Assembly (NCBI RefSeq): GCF_945915435.1
Contig: NZ_CAMEFG010000012.1
Span: forward strand, 1 to 64,000
Reading direction: 5' to 3'
From: an uncultured Paracoccus sp.
GTDB taxonomy: Bacteria > Pseudomonadota > Alphaproteobacteria > Rhodobacterales > Rhodobacteraceae
Length of the DNA stretch: 64,000 nucleotides
Position 1 is the first letter of the stretch; the number at the start of each line of letters is the position of its first letter. The position numbers and the translations under genes were made by a program. Shown in pieces: positions 27,746 through 37,001 of the stretch. The notes beneath the pieces are model-generated. The model was not told the DNA's origin, did no database searches, and saw nothing but the letters and a program-made list of their open reading frames with translations.

Positions 27746-27775
27746 TTGACCATGAACGGTTCCTTAGCCTGATAT
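27746..27775 (+). promoter_or_regulatory. Putative hyuA promoter
   Basis: TTGACC (27746-27751) and TGATAT (27770-27775) are 18 bp apart, about 80 bp upstream of the hyuA start. The -35 matches consensus at five of six bases; the -10 is weaker. The candidate operator at 27596-27629 lies some 120 bp upstream. Confidence 0.4.
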
Positions 27776-27857
27776 GTAGCCAGATCAAACCGGGCGGACG
27801 GCAGGCGGCACAGGGCCGCCGCGCATGGATGCCCTAGCAGCAAACGCAGGGAAAACT

Positions 27858-29912
27858 ATGACTTGGCGTATCGGCGTGGATTCGGGCGGCACCTTCACGG
27901 ATGTCTGCCTGTTCGATGACACCTCGGGCGAGGTGACGATCTGGAAGGTCCCCTCTACCCCGGACGACCCGTCGCGCGGCATTACGCAAGGGGTGGCCGA
28001 GGGGCTTGAACAGGTATCGACCGACGCCGGGGCGATCAGCTTCCTTGGACATGGCACGACCGTCGCCACCAACGCGCTGATCCAGGGCCGCGGGGTCAAG
28101 ACCGGCCTGATCACCACCGACGGCTTTCGCGACCTGCTGGAGATCGGCCGCCAGAAACGCCCCGATCTTTACGACCTGCAAGCCGACAAGCCCGAAACGC
28201 TGGTTCCGCGCGACCTGCGGCTGGGCGTGGTCGAGCGTGTGCGGACCGACGGCTCGGTCGAAGAGGCGCTGGACGAAGACGCCTTCCGCGAAGCCGTGCG
28301 GGACCTGAAGGCGCAAGGGGTCGAATCGGTCGCGGTGTCCTTCCTCTACAGCTTTCTCAACGACGCGCATGAACGCCGCGCGGCCCGGATCATCGCCGAG
28401 GAATTCCCCGAGGCCTTCACCGCGATCTCATCCGATATCGCGCCCGAGTTCCGCGAATACGAACGCCTGTCCACCACGGTCGTCAACGCCTATCTGGGAC
28501 CGGTGATGCAGGGCTATGTCCGCGCGCTGAAGAAGAAGCTGACCGACCTGGGCCTGAAGGTCGCGCCGCAGCTGACCCAGTCGAACGGCGGCGTCATCGC
28601 CTTCGACACGGCTGCGGAAATGCCGGTGCGCACGGTGCTTTCCGGTCCCTCGACGGGCGTGGTGGCCGCGCAGGCCATCGGGCGGATGACCGGCATCGAA
28701 AACCTCATCACCTTCGACATGGGCGGCACCAGCTCGGACGTCGCGCTGCTGTCGGGCGGCGAATGCCGGGTCGTCAACGAGGCCGTTGTCCACGGCTATC
28801 CGCTGAAGGTGCCGATGCTGGACATCCACACGGTCGGCGCGGGCGGCGGCTCGATCGCCTATGTCGACAACGGCGGACTGCTGAAGGTCGGCCCGCGCAG
28901 CGCGGGCGCCAATCCCGGCCCGGCCTGCTACGGGCTTGGCAATGACGAACCCACTGTCACCGACGCCAACGTGGTCCTGCAAACGCAGAACCCCGAATAT
29001 CTACTGAACGGGCGGATGAAGATCGACCGCGACCTGTCCGTGGCCGCGATCCAGAAGCTGGCCGACAGGCTGGGCATGGAGATGCTGGAGACCGCGAACG
29101 GCATCCTCGACATCGTAGTGGCCAACATGGCCAAGGCGATCCGGGTGATCTCGGTCCAGCGCGGCCACGATCCGCGCGACTATACGCTGGTGGCCTTCGG
29201 GGGGGCCGGGCCGGTCCAGGCCGCGCGTCTGGCGCGGGAACTGGGCATGAGCCGGGTGCTGGTTCCGCGCACCCCCGGCGTGCTGTGCGCGTTGGGGCTG
29301 CTGATGACCGACCTGCGCAGCGACTTTTCGGCCACCAGCCTGATGCGGCTGGATCAGGCGACCCCCGAACAGGTCGAGGCGATCTTCACCGACCTGCGCA
29401 ACCGCGCCGCCGCCTGGTTCGAGGCCGAGGATATCGCCCCCCCTGCCCGCGCCCTGAATCTTGCGGTCGACGTGCGCTATGCCGGGCAGAACTATGAGAT
29501 CGCCGTGGCCATTCCCGACGGCCCCGTCACCACCGAAACCTTCGACACCATTCGCGAGGGTTTCCTGGCCGCACATCGCCAGCTTTACGGCTTCGTGGCC
29601 GAGGGCGAGCCGATGCAGCTTGTCACCTTCCGCGCCGCCGCCAGCGGGCTGGTGCAAAAGGCCGATTTCGCGCCCCAGCCGCTGGAAGGCGCCGACGCCG
29701 GCGCCGCCGTTACCGGCGCGCGCCCGGTCTGGATGGTCGAGGCGCGCGATTTCGTCGAGGCAACGCTTTACGACCGCGCGCTTCTGAAGGCGGGAAATGT
29801 CGTTCCCGGCCCCGCGATCATCGACCAGATGGACAGCACCACGGTCGTTCCCCCCGGCATGGCCGCGACCGTCGATCCCTATCTGAACCTCATCCTGGAG
29901 GCAGCCCAGTGA
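27858..29912 (+). CDS. hyuA: Hydantoinase/oxoprolinase A-type subunit (HyuA)
   Basis: Protein of 684 residues: WRIGVDSGGTFTDVCLFD at the start (ASKHA-type phosphate loop of hydantoinase A), GHGTTVATNALIQGRG, LLEIGRQKRPDLYDL, the NLITFDMGGTSSDVALLSGG second phosphate loop, and VGAGGGSIAYVD. These subunits hydrolyse ATP to open N-methylhydantoin, 5-oxoproline or similar lactam rings together with HyuB. The ATG at 27858 follows an AGGGA site; an upstream ATG at 27825 lacks one. First gene of a rightward operon; overlaps hyuB. Confidence 0.92.
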   Translation: MTWRIGVDSGGTFTDVCLFDDTSGEVTIWKVPSTPDDPSRGITQGVAEGLEQVSTDAGAISFLGHGTTVATNALIQGRGVKTGLITTDGFRDLLEIGRQKRPDLYDLQADKPETLVPRDLRLGVVERVRTDGSVEEALDEDAFREAVRDLKAQGVESVAVSFLYSFLNDAHERRAARIIAEEFPEAFTAISSDIAPEFREYERLSTTVVNAYLGPVMQGYVRALKKKLTDLGLKVAPQLTQSNGGVIAFDTAAEMPVRTVLSGPSTGVVAAQAIGRMTGIENLITFDMGGTSSDVALLSGGECRVVNEAVVHGYPLKVPMLDIHTVGAGGGSIAYVDNGGLLKVGPRSAGANPGPACYGLGNDEPTVTDANVVLQTQNPEYLLNGRMKIDRDLSVAAIQKLADRLGMEMLETANGILDIVVANMAKAIRVISVQRGHDPRDYTLVAFGGAGPVQAARLARELGMSRVLVPRTPGVLCALGLLMTDLRSDFSATSLMRLDQATPEQVEAIFTDLRNRAAAWFEAEDIAPPARALNLAVDVRYAGQNYEIAVAIPDGPVTTETFDTIREGFLAAHRQLYGFVAEGEPMQLVTFRAAASGLVQKADFAPQPLEGADAGAAVTGARPVWMVEARDFVEATLYDRALLKAGNVVPGPAIIDQMDSTTVVPPGMAATVDPYLNLILEAAQ

Positions 29913-31522
29913 ACATGATCCCGCAAGTGAAACTGAACCCGATCACGGTCGAGGTCATCGGTTCGGCCTTCGCCTCGACCGTCGAGGAAATGGGCGAGGC
30001 GCTGGTGCGCGCCTCCTATTCCACCAACATCAAGGAACGGCGCGACTGTTCGACCGCGCTGTTCGACGCCGAGGGCAGGATGCTGTGCCAGGCCGAGCAT
30101 ATCCCGATGCACCTGGGCAGCTTCATCGGCTTCGTCCCCTATGTCCTGCGCCATTTCGGGCAAGACGGGATCCAGCCGGGCGACGTGTTCATGGGCAACG
30201 ACGCCTATGAAGGGGGCGGCACCCACCTGCCCGACATTGTCCTGGCCGAGCCGATCTTCGTCGAAGGCAAGCTGGTCGCATGGGCGATCAACACCGCGCA
30301 TCATTCGGATTTCGCGGATCGCGGCCATGCGCATATCTATCAGGAAGGGCTGCGCATTCCGCCGGTGAAGCTTTACCGGCAGGGCGAGTTGCAAGAGGAC
30401 ATCCAGCGCATGTTCCTGCTGAACTGCCAGGTTCCGGCCGAGCGCATCTCGGACCTGCGGGCGCAACTGGCCGCGAACCGGCTGGGCAACATCCGCATGA
30501 CCGAGCTTTGCGCCAAATACGGGCTGGACACCGTGCTGGCCGCGGGGTCCGAACTGATGAACTACGCCGAGCGCAAGATGCGCGCCGGGATCGCTGCGAT
30601 ACCGGACGGGCGCTATGAATTCCGCGACGTGTTCGACAGCGAATCGCTGGAGGTGCCGCTGGACCTGTCCGTGACGATCGAGGTCAGGGGCGACGAAATC
30701 GCGCTGGACTTCACCAGCCCGCCGCAGGTCCGCGCCGGGTTGAACGTCGTCTATACGGCGCTGCTGGCGACCGTCTATTACGCGGTCAAGACCGTCGTGG
30801 ACCCGACCGTTCTGCCGAACGCGGGCCTCGCGCGGCCGATCACCGTGACCGCGCAGGAAGGCACGCTTCTGCGCTGCGCCCACCCCGCGGCGGTCGATGG
30901 CCGCATCACCGCCTGCCAGCGGGTCGTGGACCTGATCCACGGCGCGCTGGCCCAGGTGGTGCCCCATCGCGTCACCGCGGCCTCGAACGGCTCGGTCGCG
31001 GTGGCCAGCTTCGACGGGCGGCGCGAGGACGGCTCGCTCTGGGTCTATCTGGAGACCATCGGCGGCGGTTTCGGTGCGCGCCACGACAAGGACGGGCTGG
31101 ACGGGGTGCATGTGCATATGACCAACACCTCGAACCTGCCGGTCGAGGCGCTGGAAAACGAATATCCCATCACGCTGCGCCGCTATGAACTGGTGGACGG
31201 CTCGGGCGGCGACGGGCAATTCGTCGGCGGCATGGGCCTGCGCCGGGTCTATCGCGCCGAAAAGCCCTGCCGCGTGCAGGTGATGGGCGCGCGCCTGTCT
31301 TCGCAACCCTGGGGGCTGGACGGGGGCAAGCCGGGGGCAAGCGGCTATTTCTCGCTGAACGGGAAACGCAACGGGTTCGAACGTGCGCCGGTCGATCTGG
31401 TGCCCGGCGACATCCTGGAAATCGTGACCCCCGGAGCCGGCGGATATGGCGACCCGGCGCGGCGCGATGCGGCGGCCCGCGACCGCGACCTGCGCGAAAA
31501 TCGCCTGGCGCATGGGACCTGA
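29909..31522 (+). CDS. hyuB: Hydantoinase/oxoprolinase B-type subunit (HyuB)
   Basis: A 537-residue HyuB-family protein: NPITVEVIGSAFASTVEEMG, ERRDCSTALFDAEGRML, HIPMHLGSF and NDAYEGGGTHLPDIVLAEPIF, then AINTAHHSDFAD and the C-terminal GGMGLRRVYRAE and TPGAGGYGDP. It forms the active ring-opening complex with HyuA. The GTG start overlaps the hyuA stop (GTGA) and has GGAGG at the right distance; the ATG six bases later is less well spaced. Confidence 0.92.
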   Translation: MNMIPQVKLNPITVEVIGSAFASTVEEMGEALVRASYSTNIKERRDCSTALFDAEGRMLCQAEHIPMHLGSFIGFVPYVLRHFGQDGIQPGDVFMGNDAYEGGGTHLPDIVLAEPIFVEGKLVAWAINTAHHSDFADRGHAHIYQEGLRIPPVKLYRQGELQEDIQRMFLLNCQVPAERISDLRAQLAANRLGNIRMTELCAKYGLDTVLAAGSELMNYAERKMRAGIAAIPDGRYEFRDVFDSESLEVPLDLSVTIEVRGDEIALDFTSPPQVRAGLNVVYTALLATVYYAVKTVVDPTVLPNAGLARPITVTAQEGTLLRCAHPAAVDGRITACQRVVDLIHGALAQVVPHRVTAASNGSVAVASFDGRREDGSLWVYLETIGGGFGARHDKDGLDGVHVHMTNTSNLPVEALENEYPITLRRYELVDGSGGDGQFVGGMGLRRVYRAEKPCRVQVMGARLSSQPWGLDGGKPGASGYFSLNGKRNGFERAPVDLVPGDILEIVTPGAGGYGDPARRDAAARDRDLRENRLAHGT

Positions 31523-31586
31523 CGCTTGACTCGCCCGCCTTTCCGGCCAAACCCGTGAGGCGGGCAGACCTTTGCAGGAGCGACAT

Positions 31587-32381
31587 TTGGCCAGACAATC
31601 TTCCTCGAATGCCGGGCGGGCGGCGGAAGTCCTGATCCTCTTGGGACAAGCCGACCGCAAGGGCATGGCACTGGCCGCACTGGCAGAGGCGACCGGCGAG
31701 GCGAAATCCTCGGTCCACCGCACGCTGGTCGCGCTGGCCGAATACGGGCTGGTCGTGCAGAACGGCAATCGCGGCAATTACATGCTGGGACCTGCGGCCT
31801 ATGCACTGGCCCATCGCAGCCTTGGCGTGAACGAGGTCGTCGCCACCTACCGCCCTGCCCTGATCGACATCACGGCGCGCACCCGGTTTTCGACCTATCT
31901 GATGGCGCGGTCGGGGCTGGATACGATCTGCCTCGACTACCAGATGGGCCAGATTGCCGCCCAGCCCTATGTCTCGGGCATCGGTGGGCGGGTTCCGATG
32001 GGGGCGGGCATCTCGGGCGTGTGCATCCTTGGCATGATGGATGCGCGCAGCCGCGCCCGGTCCCTTGACCTGCTGGAGCCGCGCCTGGCCGAGTGGGATC
32101 TGTCCCGCCCCGAGATCGAGGCCGAAATCGCCGAGTTCCAGCGCCTTGGCTTCATGCGCGGCATCCGGCGCAGCGCAGGCATCGAAAGCCTGACCCTGAC
32201 CCTGCCGATCACCAACGACCGCCTGCGCGGTATGGAAACCGCGATCTCGTTGCTGGCACCGTTGAACATCCTTGAGGCGGCGGATGAAAAAAAGGCCGTC
32301 ACGATCATGCGCAACGCCATTCTGGCAGCGGAACGGCAAGCCCGTTCCACTGCCGGCAACGAGGACACCGCCGGCACATGA
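31587..32381 (+). CDS. IclR-family transcriptional regulator
   Basis: A 264-residue regulator: an N-terminal winged helix-turn-helix (about 5-70, with ALAALAEATGEAKSSVHRTL as recognition region) and a C-terminal IclR effector domain with YVSGIGGRVPMGAGISGVCIL and RSAGIESLTLTLPITN. The TTG at 31587 is preceded by AGGAG at good spacing and is preferred over an earlier in-frame TTG at 31572. It lies in the hyu operon and probably responds to the substrate or a ring-opened product. Confidence 0.88.
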   Translation: MARQSSSNAGRAAEVLILLGQADRKGMALAALAEATGEAKSSVHRTLVALAEYGLVVQNGNRGNYMLGPAAYALAHRSLGVNEVVATYRPALIDITARTRFSTYLMARSGLDTICLDYQMGQIAAQPYVSGIGGRVPMGAGISGVCILGMMDARSRARSLDLLEPRLAEWDLSRPEIEAEIAEFQRLGFMRGIRRSAGIESLTLTLPITNDRLRGMETAISLLAPLNILEAADEKKAVTIMRNAILAAERQARSTAGNEDTAGT

Positions 32382-32395
32382 CGAAAGGCACAGGC

Positions 32396-33097
32396 ATGAC
32401 CCGAACCGTAATGATTTCCGGCGCCTCGCGCGGAATCGGCGCCGCAATCGCCGCGCGGATGCAGGCGGCGGGCTGGAATGTCAGCCTGGGGCTGCGCCAG
32501 CCCGAAACGGCAGGTCCCGACACGGCGCAGCGGCTTGCCTGCCGCTACGACGCGCTGGACCCGGCCTCGGAACACGACTGGACCCAGGCCACCATCGCGC
32601 GCTTCGGACGGCTGGACGGGCTGGTGCTGAACGCAGGCATCCACAGCCGCGCCACCGTGCTGGAGGCCGCGGACGACGAATTCGACCGCCTGATGGCGGT
32701 GAACGTCAAATCGCCGATGCGGCTGGCACAGCTTGCCTGGCCCCATCTTGAGGCCCTGCCGGACGGCAAGCGGCATCCGGGCCGGGTCGTGCTGATGTCC
32801 TCGCTGTCGGGCAAGCGCGTGAAATCCGCCGGGTCGGGCCTTTACGGCATCTCGAAATTCGCGTTGATGGGGCTGGCGCAGGGCCTGCGGCAATGCGGGC
32901 GCGACAGCCGCGTGCGGACCACCGCGATCTGTCCCAGCTTCGTTGCGACCGACATGGCGGCGGGCATCGCCGGAGATACCGCCGAACTGACGCAGCCCGA
33001 AGATATCGCCGCAATCGTCGAAACCGTCCTTGGCCTGCCGCCCACCGCCTCGATCAGCGATATTCCCGTTCATTGGTCGGTCGAGGATTGCTATTGA
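32396..33097 (+). CDS. Short-chain dehydrogenase/reductase
   Basis: Classical SDR of 233 residues: NAD(P) loop ISGASRGIGAAIAAR (about 7-21), NAG in LVLNAGIHS, the catalytic serine in VVLMSSLSGKR and the YxxxK pair in LYGISKFALMG. The ATG at 32396 has an AAGG site; an in-frame ATG at 32378 overlaps the iclR stop (ATGA) and may instead be used. It reduces or oxidises an unknown alcohol or ketone within the hyu cluster. Confidence 0.88.
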   Translation: MTRTVMISGASRGIGAAIAARMQAAGWNVSLGLRQPETAGPDTAQRLACRYDALDPASEHDWTQATIARFGRLDGLVLNAGIHSRATVLEAADDEFDRLMAVNVKSPMRLAQLAWPHLEALPDGKRHPGRVVLMSSLSGKRVKSAGSGLYGISKFALMGLAQGLRQCGRDSRVRTTAICPSFVATDMAAGIAGDTAELTQPEDIAAIVETVLGLPPTASISDIPVHWSVEDCY

Positions 33098-33107
33098 GGA
33101 CGCAGCC

Positions 33108-33935
33108 ATGACCTTGATTTCCGCCTCCGAGGCGATAGCCGCGCCCCAGGGCACCGTCTTCGTCGATACCCGCCCGCAAGAGGATTGGGCAAAGACAACG
33201 ATTCCCGGCGCGATCAGCCTGAACGTCTATGACTATTTCATCCGCCGCAGCGACGAGGACGGCATCGCCGCAATGGTGGCGGGCGCACGTGCGGCGTTCC
33301 GGCAGCTTGGGCTTGACCGCGCGCCCCTGGTCGTCTTCTTCGAAGACGCGACGGGGATGCGCTCGCCCCGTGGCTTGTGGTTCCATGAACTGTGCGGATT
33401 GGATGGCGGTCGCATACTCGACGGCGGGCTGGTTGCATGGCAGGCGGCGGGCGGCGCAACCGCCCCCGGATCGGGCGCGACCGGCGCCATCGCCGATGGC
33501 GACCCCGCGCAGGCGGGCAGCTTTCGCCGCGAAATGGTCGCCACCACGGCGGAATTGCTGGAACCCCGCGCGCCGAACCTGCATATCCTGGACGCACGCC
33601 GCCCCGCCGAATGGGATGGCAGCTATGTTCACGCCTGCTGTGCCCGCGCGGGCCGTATCCCCGGCGCAGACCTGCTGTTCTACGAAGACCTGTTGCAGGA
33701 TGGCCGGTATCGCAGCCCGCAGGAAATCCGCCGGATCGCCGCCGAGGCGGGCTTTACCCCCGCTCAGCGCATCGTCACCTATTGCCACCGCGGCGCACGC
33801 GCCGCGACCGCGCTTTATGGGCTGCGGTCGGCGGGTTTCGACAATCTGGCCATCCATCCCGGCAGTTGGCACGAATGGGCGGGTGAGGCGGATCTGCCTG
33901 CCGTCGAAGGCCCCGGCACCTTTGTTCATCGCTAG
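33108..33935 (+). CDS. Two-domain rhodanese-like sulfurtransferase
   Basis: Protein of 275 residues with tandem rhodanese domains. Domain 1 (about 1-125) starts ISASEAIAAPQGTVFVDTRP but lacks a cysteine in its active loop (VVFFEDATGMRSP). Domain 2 (about 140-275) has LHILDARRPAEWDG and the active loop IVTYCHRGARAATALYG with the catalytic Cys of CHRGAR. The layout is that of thiosulfate or 3-mercaptopyruvate sulfurtransferases. GAGGA precedes the ATG. It is last in the hyu operon, before a strong terminator, and faces a D-cysteine desulfhydrase-like gene. Confidence 0.88.
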   Translation: MTLISASEAIAAPQGTVFVDTRPQEDWAKTTIPGAISLNVYDYFIRRSDEDGIAAMVAGARAAFRQLGLDRAPLVVFFEDATGMRSPRGLWFHELCGLDGGRILDGGLVAWQAAGGATAPGSGATGAIADGDPAQAGSFRREMVATTAELLEPRAPNLHILDARRPAEWDGSYVHACCARAGRIPGADLLFYEDLLQDGRYRSPQEIRRIAAEAGFTPAQRIVTYCHRGARAATALYGLRSAGFDNLAIHPGSWHEWAGEADLPAVEGPGTFVHR

Positions 33936-33947
33936 GCCGTAGAAACA

Positions 33948-33977
33948 GGCAAGGCCCCGACAGGACGGGGCCTTGCC
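33948..33977. terminator. Bidirectional terminator hairpin
   Basis: GGCAAGGCCCCG (33948-33959) and CGGGGCCTTGCC (33966-33977) make a perfect 12-bp stem with a 6-nt loop between the convergent rhodanese and D-cysteine desulfhydrase genes. There is no strong T-run on either side, so it may need help, but position and strength fit a shared terminator. Confidence 0.65.
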
Positions 33978-33988
33978 CGAACGACAGG

Positions 33989-34984
33989 CTACAGCGCCAC
34001 AAGCTGCCCGGCATGGGGATAAAGCGCGGGCGAGCCGCCGGTGTGCAGGAACAGCACCCGTGCGCCTTTCGGAATCGTGCCGTCCTCGACCAGCCCCAGC
34101 AGGCCCGCCATACCCTTGCCGGTATAGACCGGGTCCAGCAGCAACCCCTCTTGCATGGCCAGCCGCTTGATCGCGGCATTGCCCGCCGCAGAGGGCACTG
34201 CATAGGCCTCGCCGAAATAGCCGGTCTCGACATGGATATCTTCGGGCCGCCAGACCCGGTCCAGCCCGACCAGCCGCCCCCCTTCGGTCGCCATCGGCGC
34301 AATCCGGTCAGGGAAAGGCACGGCCGAACCCGAAACGGCGATGCCGATGGCCTTCGTGCCGGGCCAATATTGCGTCAGTCCGATTTCGATCCCGGCCAGC
34401 GTTCCACCCGAACCCACGGCGGTCACGATGACGTCGGGTGCAGGCAGCGCCAGCGCGGCGAATTGCGCGGCCAGTTCCTGAACGGCGTCGGCATAGCCCA
34501 GCGCCCCAAGCGGCGTCGCACCGCCGACCGGCATGATGTAAGGCTCAAGCCCCCGTTCGCGGGCGTGATCGGCATGGGCTTGCATGCGCGGACCGATCAG
34601 GTCGAAATAGGCATCGGGGTCCAGGAATTCGATCTCGGCCCCGAACAGCCGGTCCAGCAGCAGGTTTCCCTGAAAGCCGTCGGGTTCGTTTCCGCGCAGC
34701 ACGAGGATCGGATGCATGCCGAAATGCCGCGCCGCCGCCGCCGTCATGCGCGCATGGTTCGACTGATGCCCGCCCGTGGTGATCAGAACCTTCACCCCGC
34801 GCGCCACGGCATCTGCCATCAGGAACTCCAGCTTGCGCACCTTGTTCCCACCGCCGCCAAAGCCGGTATAGTCGTCACGCTTGACGAACAGCTCGATCCC
34901 CAGTTCGGACCCCAGCCGCATCAGCCGTTCCACCGGCGTCGGCCCGAATGCAAGCGGGACCTTCGGGATATCTCCAAGTTTCAT
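33989..34984 (-). CDS. D-cysteine desulfhydrase / ACC deaminase-family PLP enzyme
   Basis: Fold type II PLP enzyme of 331 residues: FGPTPVERL near the N-terminus, VKRDDYTGFGGGGNKVRKLEF (PLP lysine in GGNKVRK, about residue 48), ITTGGHQSNHARMTAAAA, and the phosphate loop VGSGGTLAG. These are signatures shared by D-cysteine desulfhydrase and ACC deaminase; the former gives pyruvate, H2S and ammonia. The two cannot be separated by eye. It is transcribed away from the second ABC ATPase gene, sharing an intergenic region with the AT palindrome. Confidence 0.85.
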   Translation of the reverse strand: MKLGDIPKVPLAFGPTPVERLMRLGSELGIELFVKRDDYTGFGGGGNKVRKLEFLMADAVARGVKVLITTGGHQSNHARMTAAAARHFGMHPILVLRGNEPDGFQGNLLLDRLFGAEIEFLDPDAYFDLIGPRMQAHADHARERGLEPYIMPVGGATPLGALGYADAVQELAAQFAALALPAPDVIVTAVGSGGTLAGIEIGLTQYWPGTKAIGIAVSGSAVPFPDRIAPMATEGGRLVGLDRVWRPEDIHVETGYFGEAYAVPSAAGNAAIKRLAMQEGLLLDPVYTGKGMAGLLGLVEDGTIPKGARVLFLHTGGSPALYPHAGQLVAL

Positions 34985-35085
34985 AGTGCCCTCATCTTAT
35001 GCGGGTTGCGCTTTCTTGCGGGAACGCAGATGCGGCGAAACGCCGGAAGCCGAAAAACCTTGCATTGTCCCGCCCAAATATGAAG

Positions 35086-35099
35086 ATATATCATATATT
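35086..35099. promoter_or_regulatory. Candidate GntR operator, copy 1
   Basis: The 14-mer ATATATCATATATT contains a perfect ATATAT-C-ATATAT palindrome. The identical 14-mer recurs at 42617-42630, next to the GntR gene. It lies between the divergent D-cysteine desulfhydrase-like gene and the fused ABC ATPase gene, in the otherwise non-coding interval 34985-35161. Confidence 0.6.
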
Positions 35100-35161
35100 G
35101 ATGTTGGCAAGCCGCTCTGGCCATCATCGCAGGGGCCAAGTCAGTTGATGCGAGGATACCG

Positions 35162-36988
35162 ATGACCGATCCTGTGCTGTCCGTCAGCGACCTGCGGGTC
35201 GCCTTTCGCAGCCGCCGCAATTGGAGCGAGGTCGTTCATGGCCTGGATTTCGACATCGCCCCCGCCGAAACGGTGGCGCTGGTCGGCGAAAGCGGGTCGG
35301 GCAAAAGCGTGACCTCGCTTGCCATGATGCGGCTTCTTGACCCGGCTTCCAGCCGCATCACCGGCTCGGTCAGGCTGGAGGGGCTGGAGCTGCTTGACCA
35401 GTCCGAGCGCGCGATGCGCCGCATCCGGGGCAACCGGATCGCGATGATCTTCCAGGAACCGATGACCTCGCTCAACCCGTCGATGAAGATCGGCGAACAG
35501 ATCGCCGAAGTCCTGACGACCCATCGCGGCATGGAGCGCAAGACGGCGATGACGGAAACCCTTCGGCTGCTGGAACGTGTGCGCATCCCGGCAGCCGGGC
35601 GGCGGATGCTGGAATATCCACACCAGTCCTCGGGCGGGATGCGGCAGCGGTTCATGATCGCGATGGCGCTGGCCTGCCGCCCGCGGCTGCTGATCGCGGA
35701 CGAGCCGACCACCGCGCTGGACGTGACGGTGCAGGCGCAGATCCTGGAACTGATCCGCGAATTGCAGGCCGAGGAAAGGATGGCCGTCCTGTTCATCACC
35801 CACGACATGGGGGTGGTGGCCGAGATGGCCGACCGCACCGTCGTCATGCTGCGCGGCGATGCCGTCGAACAGGGGCGGACCACCGGGATATTCGCCGATC
35901 CCCGGCAGCCCTATACCCGCGCGCTTCTGGCGGCGGTGCCCCGGCTCGGGTCCATGACCGGGACAACCCGGCCAGCGCGTTTCCCGTTGATCGACGCCGC
36001 GACCGGCAGGGCCAGCCCCGCCGCCGAACTGCCCGATTCCGTGCATGGCGATGCCCCGCTGCTGGAGGTGCGGAACCTGACCACGCGCTACGACGCGGGC
36101 ACCGATTTTCTAGGCCGGACACAGACGCGGGTGCATGCGGTCGAAAACGTCTCATTCGATATCCGGCAGGGCGAGACGCTGGCGCTGGTGGGTGAATCGG
36201 GCTGCGGCAAATCCTCGACCGGGCGGTCGATCCTGCGGCTTACCCAGCCCGATTCGGGTTCGGTCAAGCTGGACGGCACCGAGATTCTCGACCTCGACCG
36301 CCCGGCCCTGCGCCGGATGCGGCGGCAGATGCAGATGATCTTCCAGGACCCTTTCGCGAGTCTGGACCCCCGCCACCGGGTCGGCGACGCCATTGCCGAG
36401 CCGATGGTGACGCATGGCTTGGCGCGGGGATCCGAACTGACAGACAGGGTCGCTGACCTGCTGACGAAGGTCGGGCTTTCCCCCGACATGGCGCGGCGTT
36501 TTCCGAACGAGTTTTCGGGCGGGCAAAGGCAGCGCATCTGCATCGCCCGCGCCCTTGGCATCGCACCCCGGCTGATCGTGGCGGATGAAGCCGTCTCGGC
36601 GCTTGACGTAACGGTCAAGGCGCAGGTGGTAAACCTGATGATGGATCTTCAGGCGGAAATGGGTCTTTCCTACCTGTTCATCAGCCATGATATGGCTGTC
36701 GTGGAACGGATCAGCCATTGCGTCGGCGTCATGTATCTGGGCGAAATCGTCGAGATCGGCCCGCGCGAGGCGATCTTCGGCGCGCCCGCGCATCCCTATA
36801 CCCGGCGGCTGCTTCAGGCGATCCCGGTGCCCGATCCCGCCCTTCGCGGCAGCCGCCCCGCCGGCGAGTTGCGCGAGCTGAAAAGCCCGCTGCATCCGGT
36901 AGGTTATCAACCACCTGCACGGGAATGGCGCGAAGTCTCGCCCGGTCATCTGGTGCAGGTCGCCGGCCCTGAATGGCAGGCCGCGTAA
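35162..36988 (+). CDS. Fused dipeptide/oligopeptide ABC transporter ATP-binding protein (second copy)
   Basis: A 608-residue chain with two ABC domains, each with full motifs. Domain 1 has [31 protein letters not shown] and [14 protein letters not shown]. Domain 2 has [30 protein letters not shown] and [13 protein letters not shown]. It is a paralogue of the fused ATPase encoded at 22256-24109. Its permeases and binding protein are on the other strand at 39.3-42.5 kb, so the importer is split between two transcripts that probably share one operator sequence. GAGG precedes the ATG. Confidence 0.92.
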   Translation: MTDPVLSVSDLRVAFRSRRNWSEVVHGLDFDIAPAETVALVGESGSGKSVTSLAMMRLLDPASSRITGSVRLEGLELLDQSERAMRRIRGNRIAMIFQEPMTSLNPSMKIGEQIAEVLTTHRGMERKTAMTETLRLLERVRIPAAGRRMLEYPHQSSGGMRQRFMIAMALACRPRLLIADEPTTALDVTVQAQILELIRELQAEERMAVLFITHDMGVVAEMADRTVVMLRGDAVEQGRTTGIFADPRQPYTRALLAAVPRLGSMTGTTRPARFPLIDAATGRASPAAELPDSVHGDAPLLEVRNLTTRYDAGTDFLGRTQTRVHAVENVSFDIRQGETLALVGESGCGKSSTGRSILRLTQPDSGSVKLDGTEILDLDRPALRRMRRQMQMIFQDPFASLDPRHRVGDAIAEPMVTHGLARGSELTDRVADLLTKVGLSPDMARRFPNEFSGGQRQRICIARALGIAPRLIVADEAVSALDVTVKAQVVNLMMDLQAEMGLSYLFISHDMAVVERISHCVGVMYLGEIVEIGPREAIFGAPAHPYTRRLLQAIPVPDPALRGSRPAGELRELKSPLHPVGYQPPAREWREVSPGHLVQVAGPEWQAA

Positions 36989-37001
36989 GCGGCCGGGCCG
37001 A

